From Senegalimassilia anaerobia JC110 (lineage in GTDB: Bacteria; Actinomycetota; Coriobacteriia; Coriobacteriales; Eggerthellaceae), in assembly GCF_000236865.1 (NCBI RefSeq), contig NZ_HE611016.1:83939-142185 (forward strand): 58,247 nucleotides of DNA, in the 5' to 3' direction. A program made the position numbers and the translations under genes. Of this stretch, positions 24,154 through 32,734 are shown in pieces; position 1 is the first letter of the stretch; each line of letters opens with the position of its first letter. The notes below the pieces were generated by a model that did not search any database, was not told the DNA's origin, and was given only the letters and a program-made list of their open reading frames with translations.

Positions 24154-24795
24154 ATGGATTCCAAGGAGATGGCGCCCGGCGACATCGAGCGGCGCAGCTT
24201 CGAGATCATCACCGAAGAGCTCGGCGGCCGCACGTTCCCGCCGCTCGAAGAGCCCGTCGTGAAGCGCGTCATCCACACCACTGCCGACTTCTCGTACGCC
24301 GATTCCCTCGTGTTCACCCATGACGCCGCGCGCTGCGCGCTCGACGCACTGCGCGCAGGGGCCACGGTGCTCACCGACACGAACATGGCGCTCGCAGGCA
24401 TAAGCAAGCCCGCGCTCGCGAAGCTCGGCTGCAAGGCCGTGTGCTACATGGCCGACCCTGATGTCGCCGCGGCTGCGCGCGCCGCGGGCACGACTCGCGC
24501 CGTTGCGAGCATGGACAAAGCTTGCGGCATCGAGGGTCCGCTCATCGTGGCCGTCGGCAACGCTCCCACAGCGCTTCTGCGCCTCGCCGAGCTCATGGAC
24601 GCGGGGAAGATCGCGCCCGCGCTCGTCGTTGGGGTGCCGGTCGGGTTTGTGAACGTGGTCGAGGCGAAAGAGGAGCTACTCGCGCGACGCGTGCCGGCCA
24701 TCGTCGCGAGGGGTCGCAAGGGCGGCTCGACCGTGGCGGCCGCCATTATGAACGCGCTGCTCTACCAGATCGCGCGCCCAGGCGGCCCGAAGTGA
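24154..24795 (+). CDS. cbiC: Cobalt-precorrin-8 methylmutase
   Basis: 213 residues from ATG 24154. CbiC moves the methyl group from C11 to C12 to give cobyrinate. Seen: IERRSFEIITEELGG, the catalytic His in KRVIHTTADFSYADSL, ATVLTDTNMALAGISK, IVAVGNAPTALLRLAEL, and VGVPVGFVNVVEAKEEL. Normal length. GTGA overlap with the next gene. Confidence 0.95.
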   Translation: MDSKEMAPGDIERRSFEIITEELGGRTFPPLEEPVVKRVIHTTADFSYADSLVFTHDAARCALDALRAGATVLTDTNMALAGISKPALAKLGCKAVCYMADPDVAAAARAAGTTRAVASMDKACGIEGPLIVAVGNAPTALLRLAELMDAGKIAPALVVGVPVGFVNVVEAKEELLARRVPAIVARGRKGGSTVAAAIMNALLYQIARPGGPK

Positions 24796-25565
24796 CGGCG
24801 CCCGCATCCGCGCCGGCGCTGCGCATCTTCGCCGGCACCACCGAGGGCCGCCTTCTGTGCGAATGGGCGAGCGGGGCGGGCATCCCCGCCCGTGCCTACG
24901 CGGCAACCGAGTACGGAGGCGAGCTTTTGGGCGAGCTTCCGGGCATCGAGGTGCATGCGGGCAGACTCGACGAGGCCGACATGGAGCGCGAGCTTTCCGG
25001 CGCGCGCATCGTCGTCGACGCCACGCACCCCTTCGCTACGCTCGTAAGCGGCAACATCCGGGCCGCTTCGCTCGCCGTGGGTGCACGATGTCTGCGCCTT
25101 GCGCGCCCGGCCGAGGCGCTGCCCAAAGGCGTCGTGTCGGTCGCGTCGATCGCCTGCGCGGCGCGCTTTCTCTCCGAGAACCCGGGTCGCGCGCTTCTCA
25201 CGACGGGGAGCAAGGAGCTTGCTCCCTACACGCGCGTCGCCGATTTCGCGGAGCGCTTCTTCGTGCGTGTGCTCCCGCTGCCCGGCGCTATAACGAAGTG
25301 CATCGACGCGGGGTTTTCGCCGTCGCACGTCATCGGCATGCAGGGGCCCTTCACCCGCGAGCTCAACGAGGCGATGCTTCGGCAGGTGGGCGCCCAGTGG
25401 CTTGTGACCAAGGACTCGGGAACCGTAGGCGGCACGGCCGAGAAACTCGCCGCCGCGCGCGACGTGGGAGCGCGCTGCATCGTGGTCGCCCGTCCCGCCG
25501 AGGGAGGCGGGGCCCTTTCGCTTCGGGAAGTGGAAGACGCGCTCTTACGGGAGTTCGCGCGCTAG
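24792..25565 (+). CDS. cbiJ: Cobalt-precorrin-6A reductase
   Basis: 257 residues from GTG 24792. CbiJ reduces the corrin precursor with NADH or NADPH. Seen: RIFAGTTEGRLLCEWA, VDATHPFATLVSGNIRAAS, RPAEALPKGV, LLTTGSKELAPYT, FVRVLPLPGAITKCIDAGF, IGMQGPFTRELNEAML, and LVTKDSGTVGGTAEKLAAA. Last gene of the operon; no clear terminator follows its stop. Confidence 0.94.
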   Translation: MTAPASAPALRIFAGTTEGRLLCEWASGAGIPARAYAATEYGGELLGELPGIEVHAGRLDEADMERELSGARIVVDATHPFATLVSGNIRAASLAVGARCLRLARPAEALPKGVVSVASIACAARFLSENPGRALLTTGSKELAPYTRVADFAERFFVRVLPLPGAITKCIDAGFSPSHVIGMQGPFTRELNEAMLRQVGAQWLVTKDSGTVGGTAEKLAAARDVGARCIVVARPAEGGGALSLREVEDALLREFAR

Positions 25566-25739
25566 TGAATCTGAATCTCCCCCGATTCCATCGACATGGA
25601 ACTTTCCGTTATTCATGATATTTGCAACGGAGGATTGGATGCAGGGATGGGAGCTTCATCGCCCAAGCACGCGGCCGAGCTCAAGCAATATGTTGATCGT
25701 TGCGAGCCCGCGGCCTTGCCCGCGGTCGCGCCCCTGCGG

Positions 25740-25901
25740 GTTCTGGATGGTTTCGCAGGAAAAGGGCGCCGATTTCGCCATGGTCCTGGACTTCTGTGCG
25801 GTTTTCGGCGGGGGTTGTTCGCCGTCGGCTTAGCCGACCTGGGGAAACGCCGGCGTGTTGCGGTGTTTCGGGCCGGTTCGGCCTGCGAAACCGCCCAGAA
25901 G
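25740..25901 (+). repeat. 162-bp foldback repeat, copy 2
   Basis: Inverted ends at 25740-25759 and 25882-25901 match at 17 of 20 positions. The right end, read in reverse complement, is identical to the left end of copy 1. The total length equals copy 1 (162 bp), with substitutions but no net length change. The shared upstream flank begins near 25710 (GCGGCCTTGCCCGCGGTCGC). Confidence 0.7.
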
Positions 25902-26168
25902 TTGCAGGCGGGGTTCGCTCGTGCTGAAGGTAGCGCATCTAAACACGTGTTCCAGTCCCGCCGGCGCTGGTCGCAGGTATTGCGATTACTGAGCTGTGTG
26001 CGTTGATGCTCGAGCGCGAATGGAGGACGGAAGAGAATTCGAGGCGGCCTCGGGGAGAAGCCGTCTTGGGTGAGGCGCTTGTAGGCGGTGCCGCGCGACT
26101 GAGCAGGCGCTCTTATGCAGTTGCTCCGTATTTAACCTTGATACCGCTTAGAGCCGCAGGCTATTCTA

Positions 26169-26237
26169 TCGAAAATGAAGTGTGATAATCCTCGAAAATC
26201 GAGTACGATAATCCTCGAAAATAAAGTATGCCCACTT
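26169..26237 (+). repeat. 23-bp tandem repeats upstream of the DUF4143 ATPase
   Basis: Units at 26169-26191, 26192-26214 and a partial one at 26215-26237 share TCGAAAAT, a variable base, then AGT and GATAATCC (the third lacks the last part). The 23-base period is near two helical turns. The array ends 19 bases before the ATPase start, so it probably overlaps the promoter and could be an operator for a repeat-binding regulator. Confidence 0.7.
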
Positions 26238-26256
26238 CAAATAAGGAGGCTAGGCC

Positions 26257-27555
26257 ATGGTCGCATATGGAACCGAAAAGCCCCAGGCGTATCGTCCGCG
26301 TCTCGTCGACGAACGCTTGCAGAGGTTGCTCTCCACCTTCGGCGCAGTCGAGATTCGCGGTACCAAGTGGTGCGGCAAGTCCTGGGCGGCGCTGGCGTTC
26401 GGCGAGAGCGTCGTGCATCTTGACGACCCAAACGTCAAGGCGCTGGCCGAGGCCGACCCCGCGCTGGCGCTGCAGGGGGCACGCCCTCACGTCGTTGACG
26501 AGTGGCAAGAGGTCCCCTCCACCTGGGATGCCACGCGCCGCGCGGTCGACGCGGCCGGCGGCGAACGCGGCCTGTTCATTCTCACGGGATCTTCCACCCC
26601 GGCTAAGGACGCCGTTACCCACAGCGGCGCCGGGCGCATCGCCCGCGTGGACATGAGCACCATGACGCTGTGGGAGCGCGGCCTGTCCACGGGCTCGGTG
26701 TCGCTGTCCGGGCTGTTCGAAAGCGCGTTCGATCCGTCGGCATGCGAAACGTCGCTGGCGCCTTTGGCCGATGCCATATGCTGCGGTGGCTGGCCCGCCC
26801 TCGTTGGGGCCGATGCCCAGACGGCCGCAGAGGTCATCGACCAGTACCTCGATGCCATGTTCGAGGTCAGCGTCCCCAAGAAGGGCGGAACGCCCGACAT
26901 GGCGCGGCGCATCGTGAGTTCGCTCGCGCGCAACGTCGCCACGGCCGCCACCCTGCAGACCATCGCCCAGGACGCCTCGCTGGGAGACGAGGCCGGGGCG
27001 CCGGCGGCGTCCACTGTCACCTCCTATTTGAACATGCTCGAGGATATGTACGTCATCGAGGGTCTGCACGGTTGGGATGCCCCCGTAAGGGCCAAGTCGC
27101 GCCTGCGCACCAAGCCCAAACGCTACTTCGCCGACCCGTCCATCCCGGCCGCCGCGCTCGGCATGGGGCCGGAGAGGCTGCTCTCCGACGGGCAGACCTT
27201 CGGCCTTCTCTTCGAGTCGCTGTGCGTCCACGACCTGCGGGCCTATACCGCGTGCTTGCCGGGCGCCCACCCCGGATCGCTTCGCTACTACGGCGACTCG
27301 GACGGGCTGGAGGTCGACGTCGTCATCGAGCTTCGCGACGGCCGCTGGGCAGCGCTGGAGATCAAGCTCGGCGAGGCCAAGGTGCCCGACGGCATCAGGA
27401 ACATCGAGCGCTTGCGCGAAAAGGTCGCCTCCAACCCGGCGGCCCGCAACCCCAAGCCCGAGTTTTGCGCTGTTGTTACCGCGACGTCTCCCTTCTGCCG
27501 CTACGACGCCGCCCATGATGTCTACGTTTTCCCTGTCACCGCTTTGCGGCAGTAA
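26257..27555 (+). CDS. AAA ATPase of the AAA_14/DUF4143 family
   Basis: 432 residues; ATG 26257 has AAGGAGG about nine bases upstream. Walker A IRGTKWCGKSWAA at about 33-45, Walker B-like PHVVDEWQEVPSTW, sensor motif GLFILTGSSTP, then a DUF4143 nuclease-like C-terminal half with KRYFADPSIPAAALG, FGLLFESLCVHDLRAY and LEVDVVIELRDGRWAALEIKLG. The last block has a D...ExK pattern as in PD-(D/E)XK folds. The family is widespread, often as isolated genes, and its role is unsettled. The tandem repeats just upstream suggest autoregulation. Confidence 0.85.
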   Translation: MVAYGTEKPQAYRPRLVDERLQRLLSTFGAVEIRGTKWCGKSWAALAFGESVVHLDDPNVKALAEADPALALQGARPHVVDEWQEVPSTWDATRRAVDAAGGERGLFILTGSSTPAKDAVTHSGAGRIARVDMSTMTLWERGLSTGSVSLSGLFESAFDPSACETSLAPLADAICCGGWPALVGADAQTAAEVIDQYLDAMFEVSVPKKGGTPDMARRIVSSLARNVATAATLQTIAQDASLGDEAGAPAASTVTSYLNMLEDMYVIEGLHGWDAPVRAKSRLRTKPKRYFADPSIPAAALGMGPERLLSDGQTFGLLFESLCVHDLRAYTACLPGAHPGSLRYYGDSDGLEVDVVIELRDGRWAALEIKLGEAKVPDGIRNIERLREKVASNPAARNPKPEFCAVVTATSPFCRYDAAHDVYVFPVTALRQ

Positions 27556-27886
27556 GCGCAGTCGTCGACCCGAATGCAAACAGGGGCGGAGGTGTGTTCG
27601 CTGCGATGCCGCGGGTTGCGCCCGCGTTGACGTTGGCGGCTGCCGTGGCTTTGCCTGCGGGTGCCCCCCTGTTCATGTACGATTGCAATCGTACATCGCG
27701 GCGGCATGCGCGCCTGATGCATGGTAGCCTCCGTGCGGGGGGCGGCCCTCTTCCCGCTGACTCTTGCCGTTAAGCGGTGGCAAGGCGTCCCGGGACCGTC
27801 GAGTTGCGCGGTTGCGCGTGAAAACGGCGTTGGACCTTGCCCCATGCGGTGTGCGTCCGTTTGGCTATTGGAGAAAAGTGCAGGTT
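27556..27886. other. Non-coding stretch with an interrupted REP-like palindrome
   Basis: AACAGGGGCGGAGGTGTGTTC (27579-27599) is one arm of the palindrome family seen whole at 30914-30969 and 32639-32688. The other arm survives as CCCCTGTTCA about 65 bases later (27666-27675). The interposed bases resemble the flank of foldback copy 1 (GGGTTGCGCCCGCG; GCCTGCGGGTG). The MFS gene start follows at 27887; no other gene is supported. Confidence 0.5.
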
Positions 27887-29083
27887 ATGAGCGGGAACAA
27901 AGATAAGGGCAAGAAGTGCGGCCAGTCCAATAAGCTGCCCTTCGTTTTGATGGGCGGGCATATCTGCGTCGATGCCGCACAGGGCGGCTTAGCTTCGGTG
28001 CTGCCGTTTCTGGTGATTCAATCCGGGTTCTCGTACACCGAGATAACGGCGCTGGTTTTGGCATCAAACATCGCGTCGGCGGTCATCCAGCCCCTGTTCG
28101 GTCTCATGGGCGACAAAAAGGCGCGTCCGTGGCTCATGTCGGTCGGCGTGGCGCTTGCGGGCTTGGGCATCGCGCTGGTGGGCGTTCTGCAGTCGTATTG
28201 GCTGGTGGTTTTGGCGGCAATGGTTTCGGGGGTCGGCAATGCCATGCTGCACCCGGAAGGGGCGCGCTTGGCATACCTCGCCGGCGGCGACGACAAAGCC
28301 ATGAGCATGTCGATTTTCTCCGTCGGCGGCCAAATCGGCTTCTGTCTAGGGCCCATCATCGGCGTCGTCGCCGTTACGGCGTTCGGGCTTTCGGGCACGC
28401 TCGTGTATCTGGTCCTCTGCCTTCCGTACGCGCTGGTGCTCCTTGCGCTGAGCAAACGCTTCCTGGCCTTCGGCGTCCGCGGAGGCGGCTCGTTGGCGGG
28501 CCGGGGCAAGCGCGACCGATGGGGTGCGTTCGGCGTGGTGCTCGGCGCGCTTTCGGTTCGCTCCATCGTGTTCTATGGCGTGACCAGCTTCTTCCCGCTC
28601 TACTTGGTGACCACATTCAACGCGGCGGAAGATTCCGCCTCGCTGCTTATCACCGTGTTCTCGATTTTCGGCGCGGTGGCAACGGCTTCGGCTGGCTTCA
28701 TGTCGCATCGTGTTTCCACGCCGCGCCTCATGATCGGCTGTTTTGTTCTCATGGTGGCGTCGCTTGCCTCGTTCCTGCTTTCGGGCAGCGTGTGGCTGTG
28801 CGTGGCGGCGGTTATGGTGCTGGCGATGTGCTTGAATCTTTTCAACCCGCCCGCCGTGGCGCTGGCGCAGGAGTATCTGCCCGAGCATCTGGGCACAGCG
28901 TCGGGGCTCACCTTTGGCGTGGCGGTAGCTGTCGGCGGCATCGCGTCGCCCATGCTCGGTGCGCTGGGCGACGGCGCGGGCCTTGCGTCCGCCATTTGGG
29001 TTCTGGCTGCGCTCGCCGCGGCCGGCCTTGCGCTCTCGATCGGCGTCGCCGCGATCGAGCGACGCGGCGCACAGAAAGGCTAG
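27887..29083 (+). CDS. MFS efflux transporter, fosmidomycin-resistance (Fsr) type
   Basis: 398 residues from ATG 27887 (GGAG at 27870-27873); upstream frame to 27764 has no family sequence. About 12 hydrophobic helices. Fsr-like features: GGHICVDAAQGGLASVLPFL in helix 1, FGLMGDKKARPWLM (cytoplasmic loop motif A), GVGNAMLHPEGARLAYL and IFSVGGQIGFCLGPIIG, all characteristic of Fsr-related exporters. Likely a drug or metabolite/H+ antiporter. It stands alone between the DUF4143 ATPase and the first HipBA module. Confidence 0.85.
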   Translation: MSGNKDKGKKCGQSNKLPFVLMGGHICVDAAQGGLASVLPFLVIQSGFSYTEITALVLASNIASAVIQPLFGLMGDKKARPWLMSVGVALAGLGIALVGVLQSYWLVVLAAMVSGVGNAMLHPEGARLAYLAGGDDKAMSMSIFSVGGQIGFCLGPIIGVVAVTAFGLSGTLVYLVLCLPYALVLLALSKRFLAFGVRGGGSLAGRGKRDRWGAFGVVLGALSVRSIVFYGVTSFFPLYLVTTFNAAEDSASLLITVFSIFGAVATASAGFMSHRVSTPRLMIGCFVLMVASLASFLLSGSVWLCVAAVMVLAMCLNLFNPPAVALAQEYLPEHLGTASGLTFGVAVAVGGIASPMLGALGDGAGLASAIWVLAALAAAGLALSIGVAAIERRGAQKG

Positions 29084-29239
29084 CAAGTGTGCAGTCAAAT
29101 AAGCGTTGACGCTTGGCGCTGCTGACCAATGGATGCAAGGCCCTCTTCGCGCCTGCTCGGTCACGCGTAAATACCTTCGCCAACCTTGAAGCAGATTGCG
29201 GCGTGGCGCCGCTGGCGAAGTGCCGCTACATAGCCGTGC

Positions 29240-29262
29240 GAACATGCCTCCGTCCCCTGTTC
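29240..29262 (+). repeat. Single arm of the REP-like palindrome
   Basis: GAACATGCCTCCGTCCCCTG followed by TTC matches one arm of the palindromes at 30914-30969 and 32639-32688. The opposite arm is missing. It lies in the 264-base gap before the first HipB-like gene. Confidence 0.6.
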
Positions 29263-29347
29263 GCCCACGGCATAGGATTTTGGGACGAAAAACGCTAGCA
29301 TCATCATTGCCGTCAACAATCCGGGGAGCGCATGAGGGGGAATCGCC

Positions 29348-29674
29348 GTGTATCGCAGGTATACCGATGGGGTGCCGCATCCGCCGTTGGTGAGCGAATA
29401 TGAGGGCATCGACTCCGGCGGGGTCCCCGAGCTGTTCGTGAGCATGCCGGCCACCTGCCGCGATGTGAGCGATGAGCTGCTGGATTTCATGTGGTACCGG
29501 GGAATGTCCATCCCCGAGGTTGCGGCGGTGGCCGGCATTTCGGAGAAAGCCGCCGAGGATCTGATCCTGAAAGGGAAGGGCGCGTCCGCCGACCTTTTCG
29601 CGCTGTGCGAGGCGCTGCGCGTCGAGTTGTTCTCGCTCCCTGGCGACGACGAGCTTGAGAGGGGCATGGAATGA
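29348..29674 (+). CDS. HipB-like antitoxin with helix-turn-helix
   Basis: 108 residues from GTG 29348, with GAGGGGG upstream. The C-terminal half (LDFMWYRGMSIPEVAAVAG, then SEKAAEDLILKG and ALCEALRVELFSL) is a helix-turn-helix; the N-terminal 45 residues are unlike classic HipB. It overlaps the kinase-like gene by four bases (ATGA), the usual antitoxin-toxin arrangement. Likely represses the operon and restrains the partner. Confidence 0.7.
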   Translation: MYRRYTDGVPHPPLVSEYEGIDSGGVPELFVSMPATCRDVSDELLDFMWYRGMSIPEVAAVAGISEKAAEDLILKGKGASADLFALCEALRVELFSLPGDDELERGME

Positions 29675-30885
29675 AGGAAGCGTACGCGTGGTTGCAGAAT
29701 CGCCTGGTCGGACGCTTCTTCGAGGGCTCCGATGGTGCGACTCGGTTCGAATACGCCCCGGAAGCTTCTACGCCCATCAGCCTTTCGTTGCCGCTCGACT
29801 GCTCCTGGCAAGCCGATGCCCCGGGCGTGTTCTTGGACGGCCTGTTGCCGGACAACGATAGCGAACGCGAGGCGATGCGGTGCTGGTTCGGCGCTGCATC
29901 GGCTGACCCGCTCGACCTTCTTGTGGCAACGGATGCGACGGGCGGGCTGTGCTTCACATCCGTTCCCGAGCCGGGGGAGATTGCGTCTCAGGCTCGTGAG
30001 TTCGCAAGGGAAAAGGACATTGCAATCAAGGTTTATCGGCTCGGGCGCGGCTGGACGACGTGGCAGTCCGATGATCGCCGCAGCCGTTTCGCCCTTGCGG
30101 GTTCGCAGGGCAAATTCGCCTTGGAGCGGTTCGACGACCGCTGGACCTGGCCGAACGCCAAGCACCCTTCGACCCACATCGTGAAGCCGCCCCATGAGCG
30201 CTTTTGCGGCGCCCCGCTGGTGGAGGATGCGACCATGCATCTTGCGGCAGCGTGCGGGCTGGATGTCGCAAGGTCGTTCGTGCGGTCGTTCGGCGAAGAT
30301 CAGGCTTACGTTGTCGAAAGGTTCGATCGCGAGGTCTGCGCCGACGGGCAGGTTTTGCGCATCCATGTTGAGGATTTCACGCAAGCGTTGGGCGTTTCGC
30401 GGCATGCGAAGTATTCCGTGACCGCTGCCGATGCGTTTGCCCTGTTGAAAGGGCTGTCTAACGGCCGCTCGTTGGTTAGGGAGTGGGCAAAGCAGCTCGT
30501 TTTCAACACGTTGGTGGGGAATTGCGACGCGCACGGCAAGAACTACAGCCTGTTTTTGCGACCGGACGGAAGCGTTGATTTGTGCCCTCTTTACGACGCC
30601 CTTTGCACGCGAGTGTGGCAAGAGACCGGCGATTTGCTGGCAATGCCGATCAATTCCAAGAAGCGGGCAAGCGAGCTGTCCTTGTCCGATTGGGCAGCGG
30701 AAGCGGCAGCGTCGGGGCTTTGCGAAGACGAGCTTGTTGGGGCGGTCGAAACCACTGCTGCGCAAATCGCAACGCATGCGCCAGCCGTCCTGGCCGAATA
30801 CCCAGATTGGATAAGGGAAGCAATGACCACGGTGATCACCGCCGACAACCAGCAGCTGTTCCAGGAGCTGGGACTGCGGCTTTAG
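29671..30885 (+). CDS. HipA-family serine/threonine kinase toxin (module 1)
   Basis: 404 residues from ATG 29671. HipA kinases phosphorylate targets such as glutamyl-tRNA synthetase and cause dormancy. Seen: an N-terminal barrel-like part (FLDGLLPDNDSER), RSRFALAGSQGKFALER (glycine loop), HPSTHIVKPP, RFDREVCADG, the catalytic LVGNCDAHGKNYSLFL and the metal-binding LCPLYDALCT. All kinase landmarks are present. Its sequence differs greatly from the second HipA 400 bases on, so the two are not a recent duplication. Confidence 0.88.
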   Translation: MKEAYAWLQNRLVGRFFEGSDGATRFEYAPEASTPISLSLPLDCSWQADAPGVFLDGLLPDNDSEREAMRCWFGAASADPLDLLVATDATGGLCFTSVPEPGEIASQAREFAREKDIAIKVYRLGRGWTTWQSDDRRSRFALAGSQGKFALERFDDRWTWPNAKHPSTHIVKPPHERFCGAPLVEDATMHLAAACGLDVARSFVRSFGEDQAYVVERFDREVCADGQVLRIHVEDFTQALGVSRHAKYSVTAADAFALLKGLSNGRSLVREWAKQLVFNTLVGNCDAHGKNYSLFLRPDGSVDLCPLYDALCTRVWQETGDLLAMPINSKKRASELSLSDWAAEAAASGLCEDELVGAVETTAAQIATHAPAVLAEYPDWIREAMTTVITADNQQLFQELGLRL

Positions 30886-30913
30886 AGATGGCATCCGCAA
30901 CGGCGATGCGTCG

Positions 30914-30969
30914 GTGAACAGGGGACGGAGGCGCGTTCATAAATGAACGCGCCTCCGTCCCCTGTTCAC
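30914..30969. repeat. Perfect 27-bp REP-like palindrome
   Basis: Arms 30914-30940 and 30943-30969 are exact reverse complements around two bases (arm core AACAGGGGACGGAGGCGC). No T-run follows. It lies 28 bases after hipA module 1 and could end transcription in both directions or protect the mRNA. Related copies occur at 27579, 29240 and 32639. Confidence 0.8.
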
Positions 30970-30974
30970 GTACA

Positions 30975-31067
30975 CCGTTCAAAATACTTAACATTCTTGA
31001 TATTGAGACAATATTAAATATTTTGTATACTCGGGCTACTAAGGCAAATACAAAGTATTTTGAACGG
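30975..31067 (+). promoter_or_regulatory. HipBA module 2 promoter flanked by a 15-bp inverted repeat
   Basis: TTGAGA (31003-31008), a 17-base spacer and TATACT (31026-31031) form a strong sigma-70 promoter in an AT-rich island. Exact inverted repeats CCGTTCAAAATACTT (30975-30989) and AAGTATTTTGAACGG (31053-31067) lie on either side. HipB proteins bind paired operators and loop DNA, so these are likely HipB sites. Confidence 0.72.
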
Positions 31068-31076
31068 CGGCATAGC

Positions 31077-31313
31077 ATGTGGACCAACGCTTACTCATAC
31101 GAGGACATCGGCGAGTTTCTGCGGGAGGCGCGCAGGGCGCGCGGTATCACGCAGGTAGAGATGGCGAGAAAGCTCGGCTTCTCGTCGGTCACGCTCTCGG
31201 CGCTCGAGACGGGCAAGAACGTGTCGGCGATCAAGGTTGACCGCTACCTGCAGCAGCTGGGTTTTCGCATGGTGATCGTGCCCAAGGGCGCGGATGTGGA
31301 GGTGAACGAATGA
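31077..31313 (+). CDS. HipB-type XRE antitoxin (module 2)
   Basis: 78 residues from ATG 31077. A clear XRE helix-turn-helix: IGEFLREARRARGITQVEMA, KLGFSSVTLSALETGKN, then a beta-strand tail LGFRMVIVPKG used by HipB for dimerisation. It should repress the promoter just upstream and sequester the HipA partner. Overlaps hipA by four bases. An upstream in-frame start at 31023 lies inside the promoter and operator region and is rejected. Confidence 0.85.
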   Translation: MWTNAYSYEDIGEFLREARRARGITQVEMARKLGFSSVTLSALETGKNVSAIKVDRYLQQLGFRMVIVPKGADVEVNE

Positions 31314-32590
31314 GACAGCTCGACGTTTACCTCGGAGAAAGCCTGATCGGACGCATCGTCGAGAACCGCAAGGGCGGGCGCTTCGAGTATGAGCAATCGA
31401 TTGTTGGCAAACTTGCCGGCCGGCCGGTGCTTTCAATGGCGTTTCCCGCAAAAGTTCGCCCGTTCGGCGAGGCGAAAACTTCTGCTTGGTTCAATGGCCT
31501 GCTTCCCGAGGGAAACCGCCGCGACGAGGTTTGCAGGAGCCTTGGCGTGTTGCCGTATGACTGGATCGGCCTTCTCGCCGAGATAGGCTGGGAGTGCGCT
31601 GGTGCGGTGAGGGTGTTCGAGCACGGTCGTGAGCGCGCTTGCGAACTGCGGCTGGAGGAGATTCCCTCATCGGAGTTGGCTGAAAAGCTTTCGAGCGTTA
31701 CGGAGCGTCTTCCGCAAGTTGAGAGCGGGTTGTTTCGCATGTCGCTGGGCGGCTTTCAGGAGAAGATGTGCGTTGTCATGCCGGCGATTCCCGAGGGGGC
31801 ATCTTTCGTCGCTGCTGATGACGTTTTGCTTCCGATGGGTGACAGCCCCAGCACGCATATCCTCAAACCGGAAAGCGAGCATTATCCCGGTTTGGCGGAG
31901 TCTGAGGCCTGGGCCATGACGGCGGCCGGGCACGCGGCACGTGCATCCAGGGTGGCCCTTCTCGATCTGGACGATGCGCCGAGCACGCTGGTGGTTGAGC
32001 GTTACGACAGAATTGCCGACAATGGCTCCGCGCATGTGCTCAGGCTTCATCAGGAGGATGTTTGCCAGGCGCTTGGAATCGACCCGCACGGTAAGTACGC
32101 TGCTGCGGGTGCGCCTAAGGGCAATGATCCCACATACGTTGCAATTGCCGGTTTGCTGCAGAAGTTCTCTTCCGATCCCGAAGGCGAGAAGGCGGAGCTG
32201 CTGCGTCAGCTTGTTGCGAACCTGGCGCTTGGCAACTGGGATGCGCATGCCAAGAACACGTCGTTTCTCTACTGCGAGCAAATGGTCCCCACGCTCGCAC
32301 CGCTCTACGATGTGGTGCCCATTGCCGAGGTCGAGCCGCGCACGACGCTTCTTTCCATGCGCGTGAATGGAGTGATAGACCCCGGGAAGCTTACACGGGC
32401 CGATGTCGTCGCCGAGGCTGTTTCCTGGGGATTGGCCACAACGGATGTTGAGTCGGTCGTCGACCGCGTGATTAAGGATCTTGAGGAGGGTATCCGGATC
32501 GCATCGACGGCTTATCCGGCCGCTGCAGCCCGCCATGGGGCAAACGCGCTGGAAAGGATTCGCAAACTGAAAGGGGGCATCTGGCCTTGA
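31310..32590 (+). CDS. HipA-family serine/threonine kinase toxin (module 2)
   Basis: 426 residues from ATG 31310. Classic HipA layout: N-terminal domain with LDVYLGESLIGRIVE and FNGLLPEGNRRDEV; RMSLGGFQEKMCVVM (glycine loop), SPSTHILKPE, VVERYDRI, HQEDVCQALGI, the catalytic LALGNWDAHAKNTSFLY and metal site APLYDVVPIAE. Complete, so an active kinase is likely. Closer to canonical HipA than module 1. Confidence 0.9.
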   Translation: MRQLDVYLGESLIGRIVENRKGGRFEYEQSIVGKLAGRPVLSMAFPAKVRPFGEAKTSAWFNGLLPEGNRRDEVCRSLGVLPYDWIGLLAEIGWECAGAVRVFEHGRERACELRLEEIPSSELAEKLSSVTERLPQVESGLFRMSLGGFQEKMCVVMPAIPEGASFVAADDVLLPMGDSPSTHILKPESEHYPGLAESEAWAMTAAGHAARASRVALLDLDDAPSTLVVERYDRIADNGSAHVLRLHQEDVCQALGIDPHGKYAAAGAPKGNDPTYVAIAGLLQKFSSDPEGEKAELLRQLVANLALGNWDAHAKNTSFLYCEQMVPTLAPLYDVVPIAEVEPRTTLLSMRVNGVIDPGKLTRADVVAEAVSWGLATTDVESVVDRVIKDLEEGIRIASTAYPAAAARHGANALERIRKLKGGIWP

Positions 32591-32638
32591 GGCGGTGTTG
32601 ACCCTGGCGGGCGAGTGAGCCGATGGGTGACCGGGGCA

Positions 32639-32688
32639 AACAGGGGACGGAGGTGTGTTCGCTTATGAACGCCCCTCCGTCCCCTGTT
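32639..32688. repeat. REP-like palindrome with near-perfect arms
   Basis: Arms 32639-32660 and 32667-32688 match at 20 of 22 positions (core ACAGGGGACGGAGG). It follows hipA module 2 by about 50 bases, as its relative follows module 1, and lies between convergent genes (the next gene, ending at 32735, is on the minus strand). A role at transcript ends is plausible. Confidence 0.75.
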
Positions 32689-32734
32689 CACGCTGGCCGT
32701 CGTCGCGCGACTTCGCCCTTTCGCCCTACAGCCC

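Larger units (their letters stand above)
25566..26256. other. Non-coding stretch holding repeat copy 2 and tandem repeats
   Basis: No supported gene. It contains the second 162-bp foldback repeat and, next to the DUF4143 ATPase, three 23-bp tandem repeats, each listed separately. The rest (25902-26168) shows decaying homology to the flank of repeat copy 1 up to about 25985 and then nothing recognisable. Confidence 0.6.

Noticed and set aside
25596-26006. Open frames in all directions over foldback copy 2
   Set aside because: They are produced by the GC-rich repeat; the same frames in copy 1 are not conserved at the protein level.
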